Shown here piece after piece: positions 46,286 to 59,394 of a DNA stretch of 64,000 nt. Numbering within the stretch: position 1 is the first letter of the stretch; every line of letters starts with the position of its first letter. Where the stretch lies: positions 131,957,476 to 132,021,475 of the forward strand of contig NC_086021.1 of assembly GCF_036323735.1 (NCBI RefSeq), read 5' to 3'. The DNA comes from Rattus norvegicus (lineage: Eukaryota; Chordata; Mammalia; Rodentia; Muridae). The position numbers were made by a program, and so were the translations under genes. The notes beneath the pieces are model-generated. The model was not told the DNA's origin. It saw nothing but the letters and a program-made list of their open reading frames with translations, and made no database searches.

Positions 46286-47504
46286 AAAATGACACTCCAT
46301 TAATTATTCACTAGTTATTGTGTAGTTTAAAGAAAACTGCATGTTTTGAAAGCATACGTTCTAGAGAATATAGACAAGACAGCAATGGCCTATACAGTTC
46401 TCAAGGGTCAACTTGTAGAAGATGCATGGATGCAATGGGTACCACCAAGTTTAGGCAAGCTATACAAGAGGACTTGATCGGAAAGATGAAATGTATGGTT
46501 TTATCAATTAATTAAGTTAGGAAAAGAAATGGAGTACATTGTAGAATACTGTGGGGTACAGAGCATGGGTTATGGTCCACACTACCTGAATCTTATTTGC
46601 AAAATGCTGATATATGAGATGAGCAACTCTGGGAGTGGGGTGAATTGAATGTTGGTGTCATTCCAGGAGCCATACAAAATCAACCCTACTGGAAACTTGG
46701 GGTACTAATGAGATTGACATAAAGGGATTAGGATAAAAGTCCCATCTGGGGATTAGTTCCTTTATGAGAGGGTATCTATGACCTCCTGGCTGGCAAGAAG
46801 GCAGTTGTGCTCAACACAGTTCTGCAGCCACTGTTGTTTCAAATGTCATAGTCTGACTCCAAGTGGTTTATTTTAAGCATATTTAAGCATAGCACAATTT
46901 GGCAAAAACTCTTCTGGTGACAGTTAACTTAATGCTGTGTTTACAAAGCACAAATGAATCTTGAGGGGAAAAAAAGTAAGCTAAAAACAGATCAGACATT
47001 CGTTTCTACATTAGAATTCTTCGTAAAGTTCATAAAGATGTGTTCTATCGGTCGATTGAAAAAAAACAAAACAAGACAAACAAACAAACAAACAATAAAA
47101 GAAATTCATGATAAGGATTCTCGCAAAGATCCAGTTCAGGCAAAGTTCTACTGCACAGGTGATGCAAGGGTCACCAGGCTAATAAGCATGTCTGCCCCCA
47201 GCCTCGGGGTGGATCACAGGTATTACAGTTCTTTTCAAGAAGGAATGACCCTTTATTCTGCACATTCCAGGTTCCCCTAGTGCTTATCTATGAGCACGAA
47301 AACTTCTGCACCTCCTATACCTTTATGCAAAACATAAGTTAAAATATCCAGATACTAGCGCTCTCTGTACACTTGGAGGAAGACCCTCATATGTCAACAT
47401 ACTTGCCCATGACCTCAGACTTGAACTTATAGAACTATGGGAAGGGCGTTTCTGTTGTTTCCACCACCTGATTTGTAAGATTTTACTATACCACCATGAT
47501 GCTT
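46286..47504. other. Unique noncoding DNA
   Basis: Nothing recognised apart from an (AAAC)n patch near 47060-47095. Confidence 0.4.
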
Positions 47505-47885
47505 AGTTTATTCCTTATTATTTCTTTTATTTTTCAGTTTATGATATAACTACATTATTCCCCTTCTCTTTCATCCCTCCAAACCCTTTCTTGCTTGCTT
47601 TTTCAAATTCATGATTTTTCCCCATTGATTTCTATTACATGCATGTCTGAGTATATACATACATGCACATATATATAACTTGCTTACCCTGTATAATATT
47701 ATTTGAATATATTTCTCAGGGCTGACCATTGGTATTAGATAGCTAATGGGTGTTCTCTTTCCTGGGGAAGATTATTTCCCTGACTCTCAGTATTCTTTAC
47801 TTGTCTGTAGTTCTTTACACACATTATAGCCTCATAGTCGTTTCCCAGTGACTTTGGCTTCTTACTGTTGCTCTCCTTTTGAGCA
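47505..47885 (-). mobile_element. L1-like rodent repeat (Lx-type), antisense fragment
   Basis: Phrases ttccccttctctttcatccc, aatattatttgaatatattt, ctcagggctgaccattggta, tcctggggaagattatttcc and ttgtctgtagttctttacac follow one another as in a common rodent repeat that I associate with old L1 sequence. Class attribution is tentative. Confidence 0.6.
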
Positions 47886-48045
47886 AGAGGGATTGGAAAC
47901 ATTGTAAGAGCCAGAGGGTCAAGAAGTTTGCTATGAGACTGTGTCTCCTAACAACATCAGAAGCTATACTCATGCAGTCTCATCAACCTGACTGCCTAAA
48001 CATAAACTGAACAAGGACATCAACAACAGTAGATGTGGGCTTAGA

Positions 48046-48345
48046 TTTAATTGTCAACTGGCCTTAGTCTACAATCATTTGGGAAGGGAGTCTCAATGAG
48101 GAATTGTCTTGATCACATTGGCCTGCCCGCATGACTGGTGGGTGGGTATCTTGATTATGTTAAGTGATGTGGAGAGACCCAGCCTAGACGTTGGTGCACC
48201 ACCCCATGAGATTGACTCCAAGACTAAATGAAAAAGAAGAGAACATAAGCATGCCTGCACTCATTCTCATTCTGCTGCTGACCATTGATGTGACTGTTTC
48301 ATGTTCTTGCCACCTGGACTCCTTCACAGTGGCAAACTAAGACAG
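48046..48345 (+). repeat. Rodent dispersed repeat ('caacttgacacaaactag' type), diverged
   Basis: Begins tttaattgtcaactggcctt and contains atttgggaagggagtctcaa, cattctgctgctgaccattg and ccttcacagtggcaaactaa. Same orientation as the 6.17-kb copy with many substitutions. Confidence 0.65.
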
Positions 48346-48463
48346 AGACCTAATGCGAAGTAAAATTATGGAGTGGGTAACAGTCTGAATGCTTCCACCA
48401 AGACTTAAGATTAAACTGTCCTGTGACTACATCAGGAGTAGGATCATCTAAATTTCTCATTAC

Positions 48464-48464
<1 letters not shown>

Positions 48465-48532
<68 letters not shown>
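48465..48532. repeat. (TG)n microsatellite
   Basis: About 33 TG units with one TTTG interruption near the start. Confidence 0.98.
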
Positions 48533-48534
<2 letters not shown>

Positions 48535-48682
48535 ATGTGCTTTCAAGTGTGGGAAAGTCAGAGGACAGCTTGCAGGAGTCGGTTCTCAGCTTCTGCCAAG
48601 TGGGGCCTAAAGGATTAAATTCAGATTCTCCAAATGTCAGCAATCATTGTTATCTGCTGAGCCATCTTTCTGGCTAAGGAGT
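48533..48682 (-). mobile_element. B4/RSINE-like SINE, antisense
   Basis: The plus strand reads aagtcagaggacagcttgca, ggagtcggttctcagcttct and atctgctgagccatctttct, the complement of the tRNA-derived SINE head. The TG run stands in place of its tail. Confidence 0.8.
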
Positions 48683-50608
48683 GGGACTTTTAAGAAGTTT
48701 AGGTCACTGATCTCCTGACTTTGTGAATAGTTTGACCTTGTTATCTTGAGTGAGCTAGACCTTGCAGGGCTGGGTAGAAGGGATGATCAAGTAGGAGGAC
48801 CCCCAACATATGTTGGTGTGGTGTTCTCACACTTCCTACCCTCCACAATTATAATCAGTTTCTTCTCTTCTACAAACCACCCTGTCTGCAATGTTCTGTT
48901 ATATAATCAAAAGATGAAGAGCCTCTTTTTCAGAAGAAATAAATGCTACTGACAGTATTCAGCATCCATGATTTCATGTGTGTATATTTTATCAGATGTA
49001 TACAGTTGTCCCATTAAACTTCTCACACAGACACAAGTTCCAAGACAAAGAATTTAAGTACAGTGAAAGCAAAACATTAAGCTAAGGGCAGACTGTTTTA
49101 AGCCTGGCCATACCTATTATCTAGATATTACCTATATTTTCTATGATATCAATCTAGTTGCAATATCAGCTCTTTGCACTCAGGGCTTTGAAGTAAAGTA
49201 GAGGTTGGTGAGAACTACAAAGGAAAGCAGAAGGGGGCGGGGGACAAATGTCAACTCCAGTTTGGACTCATCCATTTAGACAGGTGTCCTAAATCTTCAT
49301 ACAAACAACCCAGGAATTTCTTGGTACCTGGGTCTTGTGCTCAAAGATCAGACTACAGGTAGTAATGAGGCATTATTCTACATGGGATTTTTACTGAAAG
49401 ATCCCCACTAAATGAAATTATACAGAGAAAAATCAGGAAGGAAGAACATGTATATGGGAAAGGCTTTGTCCTTTGGATTGTGAATACTGGCGTCTCTCCA
49501 TTTGTTTGCCATCCCTATCATTGAACAAAGAATCTGACACATAACAACAGCCAATGCAATATTAAAGGACGGACACAACTCTGAGTGTAAGTTATCCCAA
49601 ATTGGCATTTTTCTTTTGCACTTTCCTGAAATTCCATCCAGTTAGAAAAGGACTTTTGTGTGTGGCTTTCCCAGTTCTATTTGCACACTAGCACACCAGG
49701 TGCGAAGTCTCTAGGGGTGATTTTATTTATGTTTACTTTGTGTTAGTAATTTGCCTGCTCTTTATGCCTTCTATGACACTGATTAAGAATATGTAGTGGA
49801 ACAACTTACTTCAGAAACTTTCCTATGTCCTAATGCTCGGCCATTTGTCATTGAAATGCTGCCCCATCATGATGAGCCCATGGATTCATTGCCTCCAGCA
49901 GCTTCAGACGCAACTCCACTGTTGAGATTTTGCTCCCCTGAAAATGTTTCCTTTGCTATTTTTCGCTTTCTTTAAGGGGAGAAGAATGCAAAAATTAGAT
50001 GTAAGCAAAAAACACTATCTTTCAAACTGTGCTTTATGAATGCATGCAATCATGAAATCTGGGTCCTTAAGTCATTTCACCAATTAAAAGGATGTGAGCA
50101 CCAGGCCCATCTCCCCAAACACTAGCATTTCCCCTTTCAGAACTTCATAAAAGATCCTGCCTTTTGAAAGATCTTTTAATCCCAGCTGTGACATTTATGA
50201 CTTAGCTAATTATGAAGTACAATTAAAGAATGATTAGGAAATCTTCCCTTCTTTGCTGGAACTTTGGAAGTGTCCTTTGTGCATGCCGTAATCACCTTTG
50301 CTGTCATTTCCAATCTAGCTTTTCTCCTTTTGACATATCCCAAAATAGCCTTTTTAATTCTGTCCAGAGATGTTCTTTCTCTTTATCTGATCGGGTGCTG
50401 GCTCCCAATCTACTGGCTGCTGCTGAGTGAGCTGCCCTTTCAGTCCATCTGAAGTTGGAAGGCCACTCGGTGCTGCCAATCCCCAGCTTCTGTTCGTCTT
50501 CTATGAATCTTCAGCGCAGGACCTAGAGTCTGGGTGTTGGCCAATAAAATGAATAAAGGGATTTTGGTTTTACTTCTTTATTCTTTTCTCTTAATATCCT
50601 TGAAATGT
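48683..50608. other. Unique noncoding DNA
   Basis: No repeat recognised. Around 50195-50245 several ATTA-type cores cluster (tagctaattatgaag, acaattaaagaatgattagg), which may be regulatory; unproven. Confidence 0.4.
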
Positions 50609-50727
<119 letters not shown>

Positions 50728-50738
50728 CATTTGTTCTT

Positions 50739-50820
50739 CCTCGAACCTCTAAGATTCAGCTAAGAATTGTAATGGAATTGGGCTGTGTGGGTTAGTAGAA
50801 AAATGATCAGATACTAGGAG
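50739..50820 (+). repeat. 82-bp direct duplication, copy 1
   Basis: Identical to 53378-53459 at 79 of 82 positions (differences lie in the attgggctgtgtggg/attgagatgtgcggg segment). Sequence on both sides diverges at once. It is not part of a repeat family I know. Confidence 0.9.
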
Positions 50821-51205
50821 CCTCATATATGGGAAGCCATGTGTAAAGACTCCAGGTGGAAGGAAGGAAAGGTTACTGGTACTGGACGGTACCATGACCT
50901 CTTCCTTAGTTCAGGTATCAAGGGCTAGTTCTGTTATTAAGTTCTGTTGGATCTTAATGACCAACCCAATGCCGTTCCTTTTGGCTAAGATAAGCTGCTG
51001 TGGTTTGAGGAAAGGTGCACTGTGGTAGAGCATGGCAGACAATGGCTATGGACCCAGTGTCTAGAAGCACTTCACAGGAGAAACACCTTGTCCAGTGCCC
51101 TTAGGCTGTATGATCTAAAATCCCTATCAAAACACTAAAGCCACTTCCTTTCAGAAGTTTGTCATAAAGAATAATTTGTAAATTCAAAGGCTTGTATTTT
51201 AATAA
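50821..51205. other. Unique noncoding DNA
   Basis: Nothing recognised. Confidence 0.35.
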
Positions 51206-51397
51206 GTTATTTATTTTTATTTTATGAACATTGATTGGTGTTTTGCCTGCATATATGTCTCTGTGAGAGTGTTGGATGCCCTGGGACTGTAGTTAGAGAC
51301 AGATGTGGGCTGTCATGTGGGTGCTGAGAATAGAACCCTGGTCCTCTGGAAGAACAGCCAGTGTTCTTCACCACAAGTCCATCTCTCCAGCCCTAAC
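51206..51397 (-). mobile_element. B3 SINE, antisense
   Basis: The plus strand reads attggtgttttgcctgcata, ctgtgagagtgttggatgcc, tcatgtgggtgctgagaata and ccatctctccagcc, the full-length complement of B3. A T/A-rich tail complement lies at about 51206-51225. Confidence 0.93.
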
Positions 51398-52308
51398 AAC
51401 GGCACTTTAAAAATAAAACTGCAATATATTTTGTCAGTTAAAAAGGCCTTTTTGTAGTTTCTATGTTTTCATTGATTATCAACATTTTCTTGGTGAAAGT
51501 ACAACAGGGAATAAAAGAGATTTAGTGAGAAGTTGAAGGTCATTCTGGGCCTCAGCCCCTCAGTGAACTTTCTAGGTTATAAAGATCCCCATGACAACTC
51601 CATTCTAATGATTGGCTTTTAATCAGGAACCAAGGCAGCTGCCGTCCTGCAAAAACTCAAGGCTTTGGAACTGTAAAGAAGCCAACTGAACCCTTGCCTT
51701 CCTTAATCTGGATCCCTAGACCTTTGTGTTGGCTGGCTGATGCCCCTCACATGCCTTTGAGCCTGTCAAATAGGTGTGACTAGCAAGAAATGCTTTTGCC
51801 CTTGATGGTTTGCGCTTGTGTCCTCCTGCAATTATTCCATCCCATTGTTAATAGGGAAAAAAATAAAAAGGCTCCTGTCACTAGTGCTGAACCAGGCTAG
51901 TGTGCTACCTTGGGAATGCAGGACCTATAAGGGGAGGCCAGGCTCTGAAGGACTAAAATGAACTTTCAGGATAATTGAATTAATTTACTCACCAAAGAGG
52001 GAGGGTGTGAAAAGGAATGACAGTAAAAGACAAACATCAGGAGCAGAGTTTAGAAAAGCACAGGAGAAGGAGACTGCCTGTGAGTCAGACAATGGAAGCA
52101 CCATGTAACACAGGAACAGTAGGGCATGTGTGACAGAAATGAATCAGAGGTCTTAAAAAAGGGAATGGGGGTTTGTTTAAGTCATCAACTGGCTTTTGTT
52201 GATTTGGAAGCAAAGCTATGATTCTCCTCTCCCTCTTCCTACACCATCCAAGAGAGTTCCAGTAAGTCTTCTGGAAGGTCTCATGACTTCTGAAACCTTG
52301 TTGTAGAG
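51398..52308. other. Unique noncoding DNA
   Basis: Nothing recognised. Confidence 0.4.
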
Positions 52309-52497
52309 CAGTGGTTTTCAACCTTTCTAATGTTGTAACCCCTTAATACAGTTCCTCATGTTGTGGGGACCCCCAGCCATAAGATTATTTCCATTGCTAC
52401 TTTATAACTGTAATTTTGCTACTTTTGTGAATTGTAATGTAACTATGTTTTCCAATGGTCTTAGGTGACCCCTGTGAACAGGTCATTCAACAGCTTC
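52309..52497 (+). mobile_element. URR1-like hAT-Charlie nonautonomous DNA transposon, one end missing
   Basis: Begins with the terminal inverted repeat cagtggttttcaaccttt, then cagttcctcatgttgtgggg, agattatttccattgctact and tcttaggtgacccctgtgaa, in the order of rodent URR1. It stops at gtcattcaac before the second terminal repeat. A non-coding relic mobilised by an autonomous hAT transposase. Confidence 0.85.
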
Positions 52498-52894
52498 TAC
52501 TTGTGTGTAGTTCATGGTGACAGCCTTTCTGATTCTCCACTGACATTTTGTGTAAAGCTAAAGAAGCACACTGGGAGTTTCTCATGGGAATGCCACTTCG
52601 ATGGAGTCAGTACAAATAAAACAAAAGGTTAATATGGACTCACCATTGTTGACAGCATTCTGGATACATACACGCATCTTCAGTATTTAAGACTTTTGAG
52701 TCTGACTTTCTACTGATATAGTCTATCCACTTTTGCCCATTTCCATCTGGCTAGCCTCCTACAGACGATTCCATGCACATACACGTGGCATGGTGGTGTT
52801 GATTTGAAGGGATGTAATTAAAATTATCCTGAATGAATGCTTCTGACAGGGAGTTCCTAACAGACACAGGATATCTGGAGCTGTGAGCACAAAC
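52498..52894. other. Unique noncoding DNA
   Basis: Nothing recognised. Confidence 0.35.
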
Positions 52895-53095
52895 AGATGT
52901 AGGAGCCAAGCACCTGGGTTCAAACCCTCCTTCTGTCACAAATGACATGCATTTTAGATTATTTAATTTACTCTGTCTTTCTCAGAGCAATGGCAGTCTA
53001 CCCTGTAGGATTGGTGATCAGATTAAATTAATAAGCTTAAAGCTCTTGGCATCATGTCTAATATACACTAAGTTGTCAGTATTAGCAGTCCTTGT
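52895..53095 (+). mobile_element. MIR SINE relic
   Basis: The 5' tRNA-related part (cacctgggttcaaaccctcc, ttctgtcacaaatgacat), the core and the 3' part (gcatcatgtctaatatacac) are visible in MIR order. Strongly diverged. Confidence 0.8.
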
Positions 53096-53377
53096 TACTG
53101 TTAATTGTTAATTATCTCCTGTCTTGGGTCTCTATACCATATGGTGACTTTATTTTGATGTCCAAGTCTATTATCACCCTACGTTTCTTATCGAATAAAT
53201 GATTGTAGATTCTGTCTTTGAGTGTTTGACACCTGCCATACATTGCATCAAGTCTGGATTCATTTGATTCACACCAATTTCATAAAAATTTGTCAGTGTT
53301 GTTAGTATTTACACTGCAGTCACATGAAGATTTGGAAAAGATAATAAAGCCACCAGGGGAAAGTTTTGAGCATAAAC

Positions 53378-53459
53378 CCTCGAACCTCTAAGATTCAGCT
53401 AAGAATTGTAATGGAATTGAGATGTGCGGGTTAGTAGAAAAATGATCAGATACTAGGAG
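53378..53459 (+). repeat. 82-bp direct duplication, copy 2
   Basis: Partner of 50739-50820, about 2.64 kb away and in the same orientation, 3 mismatches. The sharp edges and the absence of a poly(A) or TSD argue against retrotransposition. Confidence 0.9.
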
Positions 53460-53931
53460 TTTCTGTGTTCTGGTTCCTAAACTTCGTTTCTTCCTCCATC
53501 TTCTTACCAATTCCTGTAGCATGCTGTATCTCTACTGTAGAGAGAATCTCTTATAAGCATTACCTGTCAATGAAAAGGACTATGGCCAATGAGTTGAGGC
53601 AGGAAATGGGGGTGAGACACTGGCAGGAAGAGAGAGGATTCTCAGAAATAGTCAAAGAGGTGGGAGGTTCACCCAGGGATGCCGAGGAGATAGATGTAAA
53701 CTGGCAGGTAGCTGAACTCGGTAGAGATTTGCTTGAGAAGCTGAGGGAAAAATGGAGCAAGAAGGAGAGAGGTAACTAACCCTGTGGAAAGCACTGAATA
53801 GTTTGAATAGGTTAAATTTGCTGTGAGCTAGTCAGCGAATGAGCCAAAGCTTATAGCCAAGCCATTTATTAATAATAATTATTCTCAGAGTAATTATTGC
53901 TGGGAACTAAGTGGCTGGAAGGAAAAACTGG
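53460..53931. other. Unique noncoding DNA
   Basis: A 104-codon plus frame (53465-53779) with a charged C-terminal half has no recognised domain. I treat it as chance. Confidence 0.35.
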
Positions 53932-53965
53932 GTTTGTTTGTTTGTTTGTTTGTTTGTTTGTTTTT
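53932..53965. repeat. (TTTG)n microsatellite
   Basis: About eight TTTG units. Confidence 0.95.
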
Positions 53966-53989
53966 CATTCTGTAACCTGTCTTCACAGG

Positions 53990-54076
53990 TCTTAGTTGTG
54001 TTTTTCACTGCATCCGAACACCTGCCAAAAGCAACTTAAGGAAGGAAGGGTTTTTGTAGCTTCCCATCCTAGAGGA
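53990..54076 (-). repeat. Rodent dispersed repeat scrap
   Basis: Phrases caaaagcaacttaaggaagg and aagggtttttgtagcttccc resemble the start of the antisense rodent dispersed repeats seen at 7.1 and 20.8 kb. Short and tentative. Confidence 0.45.
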
Positions 54077-54509
54077 TGCTGTCCAGAATGACTTGGAGAG
54101 ATTGCAGGAAAAGCAGGAGGCTGCTAGTCGCATTACATCCAAAGTTAGGAACCCAAGAGCAATAAATGCTGGTATTTGGCTTCATTCTCCTTTAAATTTT
54201 ATTCAGGACCCCAGACCACATGAATGGTGCCACCTGAGTTTAGGGCGGGTGTTTTCCATCTCCACCTCAAGTCTACGTGATCCCTCAGAAACATGCCAGC
54301 ATTTGTTCCCGTAGTAATTCTAAATCACATCAACGTTATAGTGCATGCTAACCATCACACCCACATTTTAAACGTTTATATTTCGTTCCAATAATACCAA
54401 ATTCCCTTTGTTTCTCTATGTGTACTAATATTTTCCATACTTCAGATACCATTCTTCTCCTGTCCAATGTCCTTTCCACTTTGAATATCAAGAAGAGTGC
54501 TACTACTTT
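54077..54509. other. Unique noncoding DNA
   Basis: Nothing recognised. Confidence 0.35.
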
Positions 54510-54740
54510 GGGGCTGGAGGCATTGCTCAGGGGTTAAGAGCATTTGCTCTTCTTGCAAAAGACCCAGGTTCAGTTCCGAACACCCACACAGAGACTCACA
54601 GCTGTCTGTAACTCCAGTTACAGGGAATAGAACATCCTGTTCTCACCTCCACGGGCACTGCACACATATAGTATACAAGCATACATGCAGGTAAACGTCC
54701 AAACACATAAATTACAATGAATAATCTTTATCATAAAAAA
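54510..54740 (+). mobile_element. B3A-type SINE
   Basis: Head ggggctggaggcattgctca, ggttaagagcatttgctctt, aaagacccaggttcagttcc, then cagctgtctgtaactccagt, and the tail with acatgcaggtaaacgtccaa. A purine simple repeat follows. Confidence 0.9.
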
Positions 54741-54756
54741 GGAAAGAAAGAAAAAC

Positions 54757-54840
54757 AGAGAGACAGACAGACAGGAAGGAAGGAAGGAAGGAAGGAAGGA
54801 AGGAAGGAAGGAAGGAAGGAAGGAAGGGAGGAAGGAAGGA
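54757..54840. repeat. (GGAA)n microsatellite with ACAG lead-in
   Basis: Lead-in of cagagagacagacagacagg, then about 15 GGAA units with one GGGA. All-purine on the plus strand; grown from the A-rich tail of the preceding SINE. Confidence 0.97.
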
Positions 54841-56975
54841 ACCTGCTATTCATCCTATAGGAATCATCTCAAATTATTTCTTCTTTCATGTTAACTCTTA
54901 CCTTTTAGGCAAAATTAGATGTTTTTGTATCTGTGTGCTGAAAACCCACAGCTTAATAGTCCTTTTTTCTACTTCTAATTGTCTATCTTTCCCACTAGAT
55001 TATAGGCCCTTCAGCATAAATAATTTTATTTCTTGTCCTTGTTTCTCTGACCCCAGAATGTAAATAACCCATAAATTAATGATATATGAATTGATGAGTA
55101 CAAGTTTTGATCATTCTTTAGAGCAATATCCTTTAATTCTGATCATAGGAATGCATAGTAGCTACAGCCTCATACGCTAATGGTTATAAATGTGACTGTT
55201 GTGATCAAGAATGGGATGTCCACTATATGTAGCCTGGGGTAATTTGCATCTAAATAGCCACGTGAGTCAATGGTTAATGTACAGGGCAGAGTGACATCAT
55301 TCTTTCTGAGGTTCTCCTAGGATGTGTTTCACCCTGTGCCCTTTCCAGTTACACGCTACATATATCCTAAGAATGTCCATGTCAGAGAGTTGGTCATGTT
55401 GGGTGTGACTGGAAGTGTGGTCCTTTGGAAGGGATGTCCCTGATCTTGAGCCCCACTCACATAACAGCAATAGACACTGTTTGTAATGGGGATAACCAGC
55501 TTCTAAAGAGCAGTTTGTGAACTCTTAAGGGATGCTAGATAGCTGACTGAGATGTTTGTGGTGAGGCACTTTTTGGTTCTCCACACAGAATAGAAGTAGA
55601 AAACAGTATAGGTCACCCCTTATCTACTCACCCCATCTCAGCATTCTACATACATACACATGTAAAATTTCAATTTGCTATTTCATGTTTTGTTCATGTT
55701 CATGTTCTGTCTTTTCCCTATCCCATGAGATTTCCTTAAACTTCAAAGTTTTCTTTTCTAATAATAGTATTGTATTGTTTGACATAAGGTATAGGGGCAA
55801 TAAATATTCAATAAATGAACAAATAGTCAAACCAAGGCAAAGCCACAAATTCCCATTACTGCAACAGCCTATTCATTCCTCGCAGGAGTGAATGTGTGAG
55901 AGTCATGCCAGCCTGCATCAGTGTGCCGCAGTAAGGAGCCAGTCATGCAGGAACAAAGGCCTATGATTATTAGGATATCTCAAGAAACACAGTTGTGCAT
56001 TGTAGGCTAGTCCAGGCTAGTAGACCAAGTAGTGTTAGTGAAATGGACATTGCCTTTTTGCAGCTCACTTAAAGAAGTTCAGATTTCATGAATAGAAATA
56101 AACAAAGCATTTTAACAAAAGGCTTGTTTCCACAATCCCAGTGTTGGTTGGTGAGTTTGCCCAGCCTTCCTAGCGTTTGTACTAATTTGACCTAATGATT
56201 GTGAAAATCTGCTGTTGTATAGTCGCTATTTGAAAAGAAGGAGACCAGAGGAACGGTGTACAAGAGCACAGTTAAAGCATAGACCCACGCTATGCACATC
56301 CTGTTACCAAACAGCAAGGTAATAACATGAAATGTGAATGTGAGTTCATGTCAATCCAATTCAACTCAGTTTAAACAAAAAAGAATTACCAATATCTACC
56401 TTGTGTGTGGGGGGGGCATAATTCATTAGGAAATGTTATCTTTAGAGAATTTACAACCTGATACATCAGTAAGATGCATAAAGTAACCACTTGTGATAAA
56501 ATGTGATGAATTTGATTATGCAGCTGAGCATGGCACACCGGTAGTACAGGGAAGGATGAGGAGTTGTGTGTCTTGGAGAGTGTATCCAAATTCATCTACA
56601 TGGGCTAGGGAGGGTGGGAGTGGGGAGAAAAGATAGCTCCCCATAAATACTCCCACAATTAAAAGCATAGAGGAAGGGATGGGGTATCATGATGCTCCTG
56701 GGAGGTAGAGAGATATTTGATTGGTTGGCTCTCTAAAGATAGTTGACTACAGTTTTATCACAAGGTCACCCTGCAATTCCAAAATTTGTGAGATGATTGT
56801 TGACACTGCAAACAGAATATATTGATATGAAGAAATCCACTAAATAGAAAGGCCATCTATGAAGGCTGAAACAATTTTAAGCTTGGAAATTTAAGGCCCA
56901 AGTCAGAATCATGGCTGTGAGGACAAGAGAAACACTATTAGCATGGTTCCCAGAAGTAGCTCTCAGTTCCTGATT
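54841..56975. other. Unique noncoding DNA, about 2.1 kb
   Basis: No repeat family or exon recognised. A G run (8 G) lies near 56409-56416. Confidence 0.4.
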
Positions 56976-57275
56976 TAGTTACTCTTGTGCTGCTGTGAAA
57001 AGACACCATGACCAAGGCAACTTATACAAGAAAGCATTTAAGTTGGCAGTAGCCTGGAAGGCGTGGCGCTGAAGTTGGTGCTGAGAGCCAATAAAGGAGT
57101 AGAAAGGAGAATGAGGCTGGGCCTAGTGTAGACTGTGGTGTGACCACCCCCAGTGTCATATCTCTGCCACCAAGGCCACACTCTCTAATCGTTCCTATAG
57201 AGTTCCACCAACTAGGAAACAGACACTCAATTATATGAGCCTATGGGGTTCATTCTCATTCAAATCACCATAACT
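56976..57275 (-). repeat. Rodent dispersed repeat ('agacaccatgaccaaggcaa' type)
   Basis: Starts with ttagttactcttgtgctgct and gaaaagacaccatgaccaag, continues with agaaagcatttaagttggca and caaggccacactctctaatc, and ends with tatgagcctatggggttcat and caaatcacca. Common in rodents; family name not assigned and strand arbitrary. Confidence 0.75.
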
Positions 57276-59394
57276 CCTTTGTGCCCCACAACTCTTGAAA
57301 GAAAACACATTTCCACCAATAAGAGCAATGCTTCCCAAAAGAAGCACTTCTTCAGGAGGGTGTGGGGAATCTTCCCCAAATGATGCTGGCAGAAAAACCC
57401 TATTGAGTATGAGGGATCTCCATTCTGAAGGCCTAGAATGGTGAGGAAATGAGGGTTAAGTACACTGCTAAATTTTGAGTGGTCTTGACCGCTACACTCA
57501 CCTTGTTCTTCAAGACAGGTTCGTTGGTTATGTGTGTTCGTTCTGTTCCTTTTACTCAGGAAGGACTTGGATTTAACTAGATTCTCAGCTTTTACCAACT
57601 TTGGTTATGACAGGTGACTACTCTAAATTTCAGTCCAGGGCAGTTTGATTAGAAATCAGAGACACAGTGATCTAGGGGAACTTGATCAATCCAGAAGCAT
57701 GCCATTAATAATTAAAAAAAAAAGAAATGGCTAAAGATGATGAATGGTTTTTGTTAAAGATGGCAAATCGGTACTCTGATTTGCTACTGGCTAGGGAGGC
57801 TTCCCCAGTATCACCAAGAAGAATGAAAGCCCTCAGCTGCTTTGCTAAAATGCTATGAAAAGGAAATCAATCATGTGCCTTTTGTTTTAATGGCTATGTA
57901 TTTATAAAGTCAGTAGAAGCCAGGCATTTTGCTTCGTGTTCTGGATTAAAACATACTTTTACAGGCATTGATCTTACTCTCTAGAAATTTGTCTTTTGTA
58001 TGAATTCAAATGAATAAAACGAGTTCCAGCGCAGGGTATTAGGTGGTCAGGTAGAGGCGTGTATAAGGAATCATGAGAATGACTTCTCCCTGTTGGTGAA
58101 ACAGCTGCTGTTTCTGCAAAGGGTGTGGTAGAAAACCTGCCAACGGGGAAGAGAGAACTTTTCTAGAAGAAGTGAAGACAAGACCAAAACATGGTGACAG
58201 TAAAGTTCAGAGGGGATGAAAGAGTCCCTGTGGCCAGGTCTAACAGGGACAGAATAGTTGTGAAAAGCTGACACTCTTCTAAGAAGCACACATAGCATCT
58301 CATGCTATTAGGGGCCTCAGGGGGAGAGGGAGAGGTGCCATGAGCTTGGTAATATGAAAGCAAAAGTTTGAGAACGATTGTAAAGGATTTGATTGAGGAT
58401 CATGGTCAAGGGAGCATAGTGCGAACCGGTTACAGACTACTTTGGGAGAGCCAGGACCACATCTTCATTCCCCTCGCCCTTGCTTGTACATACACCTTCT
58501 GTTTCTACCACCTTTCATGGTTAAGCAATTTTAAAGGTCCAGTATGCAAAATGGCTATATTGGTGCCCAGTACTCTCTAGCATGGAGAGTCCAGGATAGG
58601 GTTATATACCCACCTACCTGTAAAGTCAGTAAATGCCTAGGGTCTTCTTTATTGTAACAGAATTAATCGTTGAGACCAGAACAGTTCTTCCCTCCTTGGT
58701 TTTGACTTTTGATTTTGCCCGAGCGAGCTTGCTCTTCTGACTAGAGCCATCTCCTCATCTAGCTGGAGGCCTCCTGCTGGCAGCTCACTGTCATTTTTTG
58801 GCCCAAATCCATGGCGCTCTCAATCATTCTTCAGAGCCAGAGTTGTCATCTAGAGGGGTGTGACGCTTGCATAAATGAGTTATGAGTCCTCATGATTTCG
58901 AGTGGATTACCAAACACCTTCCAAGCAGAAGCAGCATCTGCCAGCTCCAAGGTGTGAAAAGGACATTATGCATATGTATGCAGAGACGCATGCCCCGCAG
59001 CAACCGATTCAGAAGTGCAGGCTCACCCCAGCCTGTGCAAGGAGCCTTGAGAGCTGCTCTTTGAAAAGAAAGTGCTTTGACATTCCTTCTTTCCCCTCTT
59101 CTCTCTGCAGCCCTCGGTTTCCTGTTTTATGACCTGATGGATAGAATTAGAAAAAGCTTTGAGTGTCCATGTTATTGATGTCTACATACAATATTTCATG
59201 TCTCTAGGCAGGTAACGCTCATCAACTATTACAGAAAGAAAACAAAGATGGTGACAAAGCAAGGCAGCCAGATGACTGTGACATAGACATTCCCATCTGA
59301 GCTGAGCTATCCTGATGATGACTATGCTCGGTGTGCATATCTGTTATTTTTATATTCACGCATTACATATAAATGTCATTTAGCTCTAAAACTA
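57276..59394. other. Unique noncoding DNA, about 2.1 kb
   Basis: Nothing recognised. The 112-codon minus frame 57260-57598 partly overlaps the preceding repeat and has no known domain. Confidence 0.4.

Noticed and set aside
53465..53779. 104-codon plus frame with a helical, charged C-terminal half
   Set aside because: No homology I recognise, overlaps an opposite-strand frame, and no promoter or splice context.
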